DNA of 64,000 nucleotides from Hybos culiciformis. Lineage: Eukaryota; Arthropoda; Insecta; Diptera; Hybotidae. The notes beneath the pieces are model-generated. The model saw only the letters and a list, made by a program, of their open reading frames with translations, searched no databases and was not told the DNA's origin. The position numbers and the translations under genes are program-made. Below are positions 10,865 to 22,530 of the stretch, piece by piece (the first letter of the stretch is position 1; the number at the start of each line of letters is the position of its first letter). The DNA lies in NCBI GenBank assembly GCA_964007475.1, contig OZ023273.1, positions 40,921,525 to 40,985,524 of the forward strand, in the 5' to 3' direction.

Positions 10865-13800
10865 TATAATTTTTTATTTTTTTTTGATGGATTTTTATCA
10901 GGACTTCCAACATAAATATTTATCCAATCGATTCCATGAGATCTTCAAATATTATCTTATTGAATTATAACGACATTCGCCACTTCCGTTTTTGATTCGA
11001 TAATGTTGATAAATGGTTTTAAATAAACGCAAAAGTTTTACCATTTTAACAATTTTGCATTATATCGATTCGATAATATTATATCTTTTAGATCCTCAGA
11101 AAATGAGGGCTTTTCGCATTGTATAAAAACAAATAAAAAATTCAGCACCAGTTTTCATAGAAAAGTTAAAAAAAATAAGTAAATTAGTTATAACCAAACG
11201 TTTTTTATTTGGTTGCTGTTAAATTTATGTATTAGCATTTTAAGTTTTCTTTGACATGCTCACCAATTGTATAAAAACTCTAGGTATATTGAAATTAAAG
11301 AGAATCATACCCAAAAAATATTATTTAGAAAAAAATTTACTAGGCTAAATATTTCTGAAATATTTATACACTATGGTATTTAAAAAAAAAAACAGCTGTT
11401 GCTTCATTCTGAGAAAAATTTTAATTTAAATAATGAAATTTTTAGTATGGTGAATTCATGATGTTTGGAAAAAGAAAATATAACGTATGATAGTGCAAGT
11501 AGGAATTTGGGAAAACTTATGACACAATATAAATAAAAAAAAATAAAAAAAATAAATAAAAAATTTACTCCTTTATTTCTCTGAAATCAACTCATTTGGC
11601 ATTAAAGTGTACAATTTTTGTAAACTATAATGTTTTCTAAAATTTATTGACCATAAACAATTGACCTATTTAGAAAATTTAAAAATGCACGCCAATTTTA
11701 TTCTGAATTTTTCGAGTCTGTAGAATACTTTAACTTTAAAATAAAAAAAAAATTCAGTCCAATTTATATTTTTTTTGGCGATCAGCATGCACGTCTTTGA
11801 TAGCATGATTTATTGAAGGATCTAAATATGATTCATGTAGATTAATTTTGAAAATAATTTTATGTTATAGAAGTAAAAATAATATTAAATTAAAATCTAA
11901 AATGTAAGTAGCAAAAATTAAAATAAAAACTTAAAATGCCTCGAGCCGTCTTTTTTAACCAATTTGACAATATTCATACATTATAATGTGTATACATTGC
12001 TGTTAATTTAATAAATATAGGAAGTGATATAACGTAAATACAAACCTCCCTAATTTCTATTGAAAACTGATCTGGCAACCTATAATATATAATAATAGTT
12101 TTTCTAACCGCCTTCTTTTTTTAGGTCAAATATACATATTTTATACAAACATTACAAAAACCTCGAATTTTTATTTTTTTTTTTTTCACTCTTTGATTAA
12201 AAAATAAATAAATATGATACCTAATAATTATAAATGTCATTTTTAATTTAAAATGCAAATAATGTTTGTACAAAAAAAAAATAAAATAAAAAAATAAAAT
12301 AAAAATAAAAAATGCAGAGCGGAAATATGCGTGTCATCAAAATTGTTTTTACTTCTTTTTTTTATTATGTGTAAAATTTGAATGCATTTTTTTTAATCAT
12401 AAGCTGATTTCACGATGATAACAAAATAAAAACATGTTATAATAAAAAAAAAAGGGTGTAAATGTTACACATTCTATGTACGATGATTTTGTTACGAAAA
12501 TCAATTCTTTTTATCCTTTTTTGTTTATATACATCTACATATTTTATTTTTTTTAAGGATTTCGCTGTTGTTGTGAATAAATCTGTTTTTGTGGGCTGAA
12601 AAGGTTTTATTTTTTATTTTTTTTTGTTTTTTTGTTTTTTTTTTTTACTTTATTTTTACTAAATAAGAAATATAAAATACATTTTAATGCTATTAACATA
12701 GTAAAAAAAAATAAAAAATAAAAATAAAGAAATCCAATTGGGAATTAATAATAAGCTTAACCGAAGGATGAGTATAAATCAATTAGGTTTTTGATCATTT
12801 TATGTTTTGATATTTTTTTTTCTCTGTTTTTCATTCTTTTTTTGAAACTGGAATTTATTAGGATTTGATGTACAAAAAAAAATTAATTTCTCAAATTATT
12901 ATTATTGTTATAAAAAAAATTTAAGCAATAGAAACATTATTATTATTAAACGTTTGATTTAACATTATAAATCTTTTTTATGCTAATTATTCTATATAAA
13001 AATTCACAAAATTATGTTTAGATTCTAATTTTTTGTATGTATCTCGGATCGAAAATAATTCAATGATTGTTTACATTTTTTAATTTCAATGATAATTTAA
13101 ATTTTCTAGTTTATAATGTTCTATTTTGTTTAAAAAAAAAGGGTTTATTGAGGTGTTCGAAAATGTTGACAGATAACATCAGCACAATCAAATAATTCGA
13201 AAACAAAATTAAAAATTGTAACAAAATTGACGGTAGCAATGAATCACACTGTTTTTGAAGGGAAATAAAAATAAAGACCTGACTTATAGAAATTTAATTA
13301 CAAATCGATATTTATTAACCTTTTATAAATAATAAAATATTTTTGAGCCCAACATAACTAACTATTTCGAACATAGATTATTTTCAAATTGAAAATGTAA
13401 ACGTTTCAGTTCTCGAAAATAATCTTAATATAGTTTATGTATGTTTAACTCTATATAAATAATAAATTTATGAAATTATAAACTCCCCAAACCAATATGA
13501 GAAAATATTAGTTAAACTGAAAACGCAACCCATTCCAAAGATGTTTAAACAAAATTTATGTATATAAACAAATCTTTAATCTTATTAAAAGATATTTCAT
13601 ATTTTTATTACAATTAAAATTTGCCATCAAGAAATATTATGACACGAGTCTATTATTAAAAATTACTTTTTGTTCCCCATATTGTATCAAACCGAAATAA
13701 TTTTTTTTTTTTCTTTGCTTTTTCTTCTAAAAATTATTTTTGGTTGAAATACAAGAAAAGAAAAGTATTATTTATCAAAAAAAAAAAACTATGGGTGTTT

Positions 13801-16412
13801 ATAGCATTTTCTGTAAGAACCTCCTGTTGTGTAACAAAATGTGTATGAAAAACTACCCTACAGTAGCAGTAATACAACACTACATTTATATGTGTATAAA
13901 TGTTTTCATCTATAAAATAATAGAAAAATAGATAAAAATCCGACATTGATCACTCAGTGATACCAATAGATATATTATTAAGAAACATAAGAAGGCGTTT
14001 CCCATGATCATAAATCTTATCGGATTAAAATAATATAAAATGATAATAAAATGTTACCTACAAATGTACATAAATTTTTACTTACATTGCATAAAAATAC
14101 TCAAAGTTTAAAAATTGTTTTATTGTGTGAATGAATCAAGAACGAGATAGATCGATTATTTGTTGAGATATTTTTCAGATGCTACATTTTTAAGCTTGGA
14201 GTAGGTATTATAAACATTTTTACCATTTTGAACAAAGTAAAATACTATAAAAATTATTTTATTACCAAGGAACGGTTTTGGTTAAACAAATGGTAAACAA
14301 AATTGAGAAAACATTCCTTAGTTAAAAGGCATTAAAGGCTAAAAGTTTTCCATAGAAGATTGCCGGAGCAGAAAAAAATGTTTCAAACTTTATTTAAATC
14401 ACTTCTTCTGTTCTTAGTATTTCTGGTAATACTTCTTAGTTAGCAAGCTACTTATATAACTTAACCATATAACTTATATAACTTTAAAAATACCCTTATT
14501 TTAAGGTGAATTTAAAACGATAATTTATTTTTATTTCAAACCTCTATTGAATACTATTTTAGAAAAATAAATTAACAGTTTTGAATTTTATATTGAATTT
14601 CTCGATGTGTGTTTCCCCAAATAAATCCAACAAAAATATAGAATTTTTCAGATTCCATTCATTAACGGGCAACAACAAAAATATATAGATTATATTTATG
14701 TGCATATTATGTATATATCTATACACACGCATATATATGAATATTCGCGCCGTAAAAAACCCTGAATGCACATTTTCTAGACTTCTTTGTTATTAATAGT
14801 GTTATATATGATTTGAAAAATAAGAAACATAAAAGTGAATTGTATTTTCCTGCAGGTTTTTATCACTTTCTTATTTAGTTTTTTTTTTTAATACACTATA
14901 TTATCCTGACATGATATTTGAAAGGATATTTCTGCCTCTGTCCTTGATATATTATAAATATTATATTTCTAATTAAAATTAAACACTTTTTGAATTGCAA
15001 AAAACCTTTTTACGATTTTAAAATTTACATTCATTCACAGAGAATTAAAAATTTTAATATTTCAAGAATTATATTAAAATATATTGTAATTCTATAAAAA
15101 ATTTAAAGTCTAGATAGAAAATTCTCATCTACATATATTTATGTAGTTAAAGGTTTTGAAAAACTATTTTTTTTTTTTTTCAAACAAAATATTTTATTGC
15201 ACAAGAAAGAAAATTCTGTAAAATAATAAAATTTTGGACAATCGTATTTTAAATTGTTTCGCATTTTATTTGAATTAAAAAAATAATAATGATGATAATT
15301 TGAAATCAAGGTTGGAAAGAAAAAAAATTACGCTTTTATTGGAAATTAAATTCTTATCTCCCATTTAATTGACTTTTTTTTCAATTTTAATAAGAATCCA
15401 ATAACATTTATATATTGGAACAACTTGATTACAAGATAATAATATAATAAGCCCTGCCCTGTCACAAAATTTATTTTATAATTTATAAGTCTCTGAGAAA
15501 TAATATCACTTTATAATCTTACATGATAAAATGAGTTTGAATAAAATATGAATCACGATTTTCTTAATTTTTTGAAGCTCGCAACAATATAGTTAAAGCG
15601 ACGAACTTACTTCAAAACTTTATACAGTATATAAATATTCGAATCGGGTTTAATTGATTTCAAGTTCACTGATCTGAGAATTGTATACAAATTTGACAGA
15701 AACAATGAGTTCGTCTACAAAAAAAAAAAAAACAAATAATTATAAATATATTTTCTTATTATATGTATATACATAAGTATGTGATTTCTTCTTCTAATCC
15801 AATGAATAAATATTCGCAAATATTCGATTTATTTTATTTATTCACCCCTGATGAATTTTATAAAATTTCACATTTAAGAATTATCCGTTTTGATGACTGA
15901 AGTATGGACATTTGAAAATTTAGGCACTAAATTCCATAGTTTTATTCATAATTCCATGTTAAGCTGTAAAAATATATTAATGTTTGAAATGAATTTATGT
16001 ATTGCATTATTATGCAGTGAAAATTAATATAAATTAACTGTCATAGTGTTAATTCTACATAACAAATTAAAATTATTGTATAATGTAGAAATATGGCTTT
16101 TGGGAAAAATAAATTATTTCAAAAAGCATTTAAGAGTTCATTATTTTTTTTTTTTTTGTTCTATTTTTCTCTAACGAAGATAAATCTATTTTCGTTTTAC
16201 TTAATTAAAAGCGTGGAGAGATTTAAAAACTGAATAAATTTATTAAAATTGATTTTAGTTTTCTTGAATAATTTTCCAATGGAAACGTCTTTTATTATTA
16301 TATATAGTTTTGCATACACAACAAATTGACAAAATCTGAAATAAAATATACCGTATAAACATAATAGGTTTATTTGATATCAAGAATATAGCTTAACGAT
16401 TTTGGAAAATCC
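10865..16412. other. AT-rich non-coding sequence
   Basis: No gene, RNA or clear mobile element recognised. It contains long A/T homopolymers (for example near 12170, 12280 and 12620), short TTA/AAT runs, and chance frames at 13734-13946 and 14559-14771 with strongly AT-driven composition. Confidence 0.6.
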
Positions 16413-16457
16413 TTTAACAGTTTCTGTTTTAACAGTATCTGTTTTAACAGTTACTGT
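16413..16457. repeat. 15-bp tandem repeat, three copies
   Basis: TTTAACAGTTTCTGT and two near-identical copies in a row, followed by a partial TTTAA. No function apparent. Confidence 0.85.
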
Positions 16458-16462
16458 TTTAA

Positions 16463-18521
16463 AGGTTTGCTTTGCGTAACTGATTATACATCAGCGCGAT
16501 ATGAATCCTTCTTAAAGCTTTAACTATGCAATAACACAACAGTATTTAAAATTTAATCTAAATAAATAAAATTGTGTAAAGAATGGAATTGAAAAAAGTT
16601 GTATTACTTATGCGTAGAGCGGCAAATAGTTTTTTAGCAATCTAATTTTTATTCAACAACTTAAAGTTAAAAAAGTTACATATTTTTAATCAAAGATTTA
16701 AAGCTTTTAGCCTTGCATAGATTTTTAATTATTTAATATAAAAAAAAATTAAATTTTTATCTTATTCAATCTAAGAAAACTTAAATATATATATTTTTTT
16801 TAAATCCTGTAAGTTAATGCTAATCTTTTCATAAGGACAATATGGAATTGAAGAAAAGATATAATTTAATTAAGTTTTATAATCTTTTGCAAAAGAAATT
16901 AAAATTTTCGCAAAAAAAAAAAAATTCTAACCTTCTTTTACACAAATAGAGGTAGGAATTATATTTGAAATATGTATATTTTTCATTAAAAAAAATACGC
17001 AAAAATATTCAGAATTATCTTCATTTTTTTTTTTTTGTATTAAATTTAATCCTTTCATCTACAAATTATTTTAGAACCATTACTAGTATCAAAGGCAGGC
17101 AACAAAATATGTATATATAGTTCATTTATGTACATAGAAACAATTGAATGTACACAAAAAAATAGATATAATTGTATATACAAAAAAAACATTTATTTTA
17201 TTTTTGTGCGTTATAATTCTCAAAAGAGCAATTTGAAAGGATCAAAAAATGTCCTTGTTATTTTATTCTCACCAAAAATAAAAGATTTGGGTTGGTAAAA
17301 ATTCTAATCCTTTAACGTTTAATATCGCTAAGGAGTTCTAAAAAAGTTCTAAAAAACTAATAATGATTTTCATTAGACCAATTTTTTCATTGCAGTATTA
17401 CATATATACCGTTTTGACTTAAATATTATAGATATTCTTTATCTATAATAATTATGAAAGAGTCAATTTAATGATGTTGAATTACAATGTAAATAACTAT
17501 ACAAGAACATACATAATGTATAGTATCGATTTTAATTTCATATTGGCATTAAAATTCTTCCAAATATCAAACCCTTCATTTCACAAGTCTAATATAGAAT
17601 ATAATTATAAAGCACTACGTTATAATAAAATTTTGTTGACACTTTAGATAGACTGCTTAAACCAGTTGTTTGCAAAAGATATAAAGCAAACATTTGTCAC
17701 CAAAAAAGTTTTTGCTTGCAATACTTTTCTATTTGATTGTTATTAAGTAGATGAATAAGTGAAATGAAAAATATTTCATTCATATAAATTACCATTAATA
17801 CAAAAAAAAAATGTTTAATCCTTTTGGACTTTGACCTTTATTATTGTCATTTCGACGTAATCTTTAATCCACATAAAAATAATATTTTCTAAAACCAAAA
17901 TAATAAATTTTTTATACAATTTTTGAAATGAAAAGACTAAAAGGTCATGATAAAAGCTCACACTGAGAATTAAGATAATATTTTGTTCTAGATTTTTACT
18001 CATTTTCCTTTTACTTTTATTTTAAATCCTTTCGGAGTAGAAAAAAATTAAATGTACAAAAAATAAAAGAAAAAAAAATTGACAGAAATATAGCCTAAGC
18101 TTTATCATTTTAATATTTTATCTCAATGATATTCCAATGTTATGGAAATTATCTTATGAATTGACGTAACACACTTAAAAGCATAATTTAAATTCGACAC
18201 AATTCTTATGTGTGAAAATTATTGAATAAATTTTTTATATCAAACCTATAACGAATATCATTTATTTATTACAATATTCTCTAATCTACTAGATACGATA
18301 CTGACATAAATCCTGCCAAAAACATTTAATATAAAAAGTAGAAATTTAGTTGTACAATAATTTCTTTGCAAAAGTTTTTTTCTTCTTTTGAGAAAGATCA
18401 CGGGTTAAAATTATTACTAGAAAATTTATTTTCAGCGTAAAAAAAAATTATTGTTCAAAATTCTATTTAAGTCACGACTATATAGTTAAGGATACATAGG
18501 ATATTATTTTAATATTTTTTT
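16463..18521. other. AT-rich non-coding sequence
   Basis: Nothing recognisable. The frame at 17815-18003 on the minus strand is AT-driven and has no motif. Confidence 0.6.
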
Positions 18522-18567
18522 ATGTTTATTAACAAATTATTAGTGGCGGTGCTGGTCGGTTGTGATC

Positions 18568-18575
18568 TTCATGAC
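18568..18575. repeat. 8-bp target-site duplication, left copy
   Basis: TTCATGAC is repeated exactly at 19050-19057, directly outside the inverted ends of the 474-bp element. Confidence 0.93.
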
Positions 18576-19049
18576 CAGGCCGGCTTAAGCTGGAAGCGGT
18601 GGATGCAAAGCATCGGGGCGCCTCTTGTAAAGGGCGCCTCTTGTAAAGGGCGCTTATAAAAAATAGAATTTTAGTCGCTATTTAATATGTCAAAAAAAAA
18701 AAAAAAAATTTGTTTTTATTTTTGAAAAAGTTTTTTAAATTTTTAAAATAAATTTATTTTAAATAAAATTTCCTTGAAAAACTACGCGCCTTTTAGTTTT
18801 CAAACTGTTTAGTTATTTCACAAAAAAACAAAACAAATTTACTTTTAAATAGCGTACTATATTTAGTTTAGTTAGTTCGATTAAAAATATTAATGCTATA
18901 CGTATTTCCAAAACAAAATTATTTTAAAAGTCTACCAGTTATATTCAGTTTTCAATCTGTTCAGTAAGTGCAAACGTATTTGGCTAATAAAAATGGGCGT
19001 CTAAAATGAATTTCGCATCGGGGTGCTACTAATGCTAGAGCCGGCACTG
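18576..19049. mobile_element. Non-autonomous hAT element, 474 bp
   Basis: The left end CAGGCCGGCTTAAGC and right end (read inward) CAGTGCCGGCTCTAGC are imperfect inverted repeats with the CAG...CTG termini typical of hAT elements. Exact 8-bp target duplications TTCATGAC flank it. It encodes no transposase. Near the left end GGGCGCCTCTTGTAAA is tandemly duplicated (about 18616-18653). GCATCGGGG occurs near both ends in the same orientation, so direct and inverted repeats are mixed. Confidence 0.92.
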
Positions 19050-19159
19050 TTCATGACCGTGTTGATTATGAGAGGTGTATGTTTGCTTGTTCAGGCTCAG
19101 GAGTGAACACAATTTTTGTATTTCATATGTGTTTATATGTGATTTATAAATTTAATTAA

Positions 19160-22047
19160 TAATTTTAAAATCTGAAGAATATGAGATTTATTTGATGTTA
19201 AAATCTAAAATTAATAAAATATGTACATTACATTAAAAATTTGATGGCTCAATCGTAATTGCCAGTCGCCCCATAGATATAATACATAAATACACATTTG
19301 AATTGAAAATAAATTTTTTCATTCTTATATCATTAAATAATCATAATGTTTTTTCTCGAAAATATCAAACAAAATTACCATGTTCTTCTTGACTTGATGA
19401 ACACTTATTTTCATCCATTTTAAGCAATTCCAGAATTTTTTTTTTTTTTCATAAATTATGAACAATTTGTTGGTTTTGGGAATTTTATACAATATTGCCC
19501 AATTTTCCTAAAAAAAAAAAAAAATGAAGAAAAAAAGGGTTGCAAGATGACCATAATTAAAAAAAAAAAGATTGTCTGATAATTTTCAAAGAAAAAATTA
19601 AAAGAAAAAGAGCAAAAAGGATAATCAGTTTAATTCCTTACGAAATATTTTTCACTAATTTAATTGAAAAAAAATAATTTTTTTTTGAATATTTAGAAAA
19701 AGTAAATCATTAAAGCTTAAAAATGTGTTTTCCATTTTTATCTCCGCCAGAATGTTTTTATTTTTAATATTTCTAGAGAGAGAAACAAGTAAACCTATAC
19801 TTATTCGAGCATTCCAGTGTATTTATCTTAAAATTATTCATAATTAAGTATGAACAGAATTATTCAACCTTACATAATATCTTAATGCTTCACATAAACT
19901 AAATCTAAGCTATTTATTTTTAGATTGTGATTAACTCTTATCATTAAAATAGTTTCAATTGTATAATGAATTCCATAGTTTAGCTTCACTTCAAATAAAC
20001 ATATCTGTGAAAAAAAAATTAAGTTCTTCTCAAAGCTCAAGACTTTTATACAAAAGATGTATGCCATTAATTGTTTTGAAGATCTAATTTTCTTCTCAGT
20101 CAGAAAAGTTTACTTTAATCAATAAATATATAGAAATAAAACTGTTTAAAGTTTATCAAAACGCATAATTCGGTCTTTTTTTTTTACCAGGAAAAGTGAT
20201 AAAATATTTTTCCTTTATTTTTCAAATAATTTTATTTTTATTGAATAATTCAATAATAAAGGATTTTTTCCTTTTGAAAAGGGATAGGAAAAAAATTCAA
20301 TATATTTTCAATTTTTAATTTTTGACCTTGTGGATATTTTTGATATTAAAAATAAAAAAAAAAACATTTTTAATTAAGAATTAATGACTTTGGGTTTTTC
20401 TTTTACAAAAAGATAAAAAAAAAAAAATTTTTTTGAATCGAATTAAAAAGAAATAATAATTAAATTTATCTTTAAAACCAAAAAGTCTATTTATTTAAGA
20501 TTTCAAAAATTTTATATAAATAATTTCTTGGGTATAAAACCAATGTTTTCAAAAAATTTTTGTATTAATTGTACATTACATACATAGATAAATATACATT
20601 ATTAGTGAACTACTAATACTGTTTTTATATCAATTATTTTTATTTGATTAGTTAAAAATAGATTTATATAAATTTTTAATTGAGACATAGCTAAGCCTCA
20701 ATAAAATTATTTTAAAATTTTTTGGAGGATAGAGTTGTATTAAATGCCCTTTGATCAGACGGAACAGTTTTAAGTATTATATTGGTAGATGAACTGAGAA
20801 ATTTTAGCATTTAAATGCGCGCCATAGAAGCATCTTAACATGCCTCAGAAACAAGTCTTTTGGTTACATAGTCAAACTGATAAATAAGAAATAATATTTT
20901 GAAATACCATTACTACGCTTTTGACTGCCCAATTAGACCAAATTAAAATGGAAATCTTTTAAACATATTATTATATTTTATATTGCAACAAAAAATTTCA
21001 CTTTTAATTTCCATAATTTTTTAATTATATATAAACTAATGAAGATTTGTTTTCTATTCTGAATTAAATTCTGTTAAAAACATTTTTACACATGAAGTTA
21101 AGTTCAAAACATAATTAAAAATTGAAATAAATAATCTAGAGATCGTGGAATTCGTTTATGCCAACGTTTCACAAATTCAAGGTGTGTCTTACTAAAAATT
21201 GTATGTGAAGTAAACAATTTCAAAGTGAATACAGGATTTAATAAAAACATTTTGCTTTTGTTGCGATCAAATTTTAACCACCATAGTAGGTCCAACATCG
21301 AACATTCTAATAAATTGAAATTAAATAGTAATTATTATTTCTGTTTTTGCGTAAAAAAAAAATACACTTTTCAATAAAAATTCACTCGATGACCTTTTTT
21401 TGTGAAAATATTATTTAGAACCGCTAAAATTCCACTTAATAGTAAACATGCCAAAAACATTTTAATCATATTTATATTATTAATTTTTACAATTATTATT
21501 ATTATTATTATTGTTCAAATTGTTGATTTATAAAGTAATGCAATATTCAATCAAACAAAATAATACATTTCAATTTTATTTTTCATAAAATATTGAAGTA
21601 TGCCAATAATTTTTATACAAGAATCACTTATTCATTAAGCCACTTCAAAGAGAAGGTTTTTTCTCAACCACAAAATAACAATATGGTTTTGTTTTTTATA
21701 TTTTTCATCTCCTCGACATTGTGAAAATCTATAATTATATAACTATAAGCATACATTACATATGCAAACTCAATATTGCGTTTCTTTATCGAACGGTTGA
21801 AAATTTAAAAATTTATTTACTCGATCGATTTTTATTATCTTATTTCTAATCAGCGAATATTCGTGAGATTAAAAATAGTACTTTCAAAAAAATTAAGTTG
21901 AGTTGAGTTCAAGTTAATTTTTAAGTTTAAAATAGATTTTAATTTTCAGTCGCTTGTAAAAACAGCGAGCCGTAAAATTCTTAATATTTTTTTCCTGATA
22001 GATTTTAAGGAAGAGGGGGAAAGATCGACTTGAGAGTTCTTGAAACC
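19160..22047. other. AT-rich non-coding sequence
   Basis: No gene supported. An (ATT)n microsatellite lies at about 21491-21512. A slightly GC-richer stretch at 21120-21300 is open on the minus strand (64 residues) but shows no motif, and 20740-20900 is GC-richer without a long frame. Confidence 0.55.
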
Positions 22048-22342
22048 TACTCTCTAAATAAATGTTGGCTAGATTGTGGGTAAGAAAACTAGATTGAGCA
22101 ACTAGATTGTGAGCAACTAGGATCTAGTTGGAAATCTAGCTTCCAAAATTTACCTAGATTCTAGTTAAAATGCGAAACTAGATTCCTAGTGGAATTCTAG
22201 CTACCAAGGCTAGATCTTCCATTTTTTTAACTAGAATCTAGTGACTTTTTTTTATAAAAAAAAAAAAAAAATTATTGTAATATTTTTTTTTATTTAATAC
22301 AATTTCTTTATTAGATTTGTAATTAAATTCTAATTTTATTTC

Positions 22343-22416
22343 TTACGCCTTCTTCCGGATTCCAACCTGGGTCTTTAACATTGCAATTCGCCAACACTAC
22401 CACTCAGCTACGGTAT
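22343..22416 (-). pseudogene. tRNA-Cys-like core sequence, minus strand
   Basis: On the minus strand an A box (TAGCTGAGTGG) and a B box (GGTTGGAATCC, one base off consensus) flank a loop reading TTGCAAT, which gives anticodon GCA (cysteine). The 5' flank contains AATTTATATTTTCTATTTT, which is also present next to the cores at 30.4 kb and 52.0 kb. Stems are imperfect, so it is a tRNA-derived module rather than a gene. Confidence 0.72.
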
Positions 22417-22470
22417 TGAAATTTAAAATGTACATAAAATAGAAAATATAAATTTGGTATACACATTTTC

Positions 22471-22530
22471 TTTGTGGTGTGTTATTTATTTGCAATTCTA
22501 AGGATGCAGGTTCAAATCCCGAAGACATCA
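22471..22530 (+). pseudogene. Degraded tRNA-Cys-like sequence, plus strand
   Basis: The plus strand keeps a TTTGCAATT loop and a B box GGTTCAAATCC followed by CGAAGA, as in the other cores. The A box is not recognisable. It forms the inverted partner of 22343-22416. Confidence 0.55.

Larger units (their letters stand above)
18522..19159 (+). pseudogene. Small open reading frame or exon interrupted by a hAT insertion
   Basis: An ATG at 18522 opens 18 codons to 18575 (MFINKLLVAVLVGC then DLHD), exactly up to the hAT element. If the element and one target duplication copy are ignored, the frame resumes at 19058 (RVDYERCMFACSGSGVNT) and stays open to a stop at 19157-19159, ~52 codons in all. The start resembles a short hydrophobic signal segment. 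The sequence on both sides of the insertion is much less AT-rich than the surroundings up to about 19110, then becomes AT-rich, so the real coding part may end there at a splice site. The minus strand is also open through the same island (including TSHNQHGHEDHNRPAPP), so the true strand is uncertain. Product not recognised. Confidence 0.35.
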
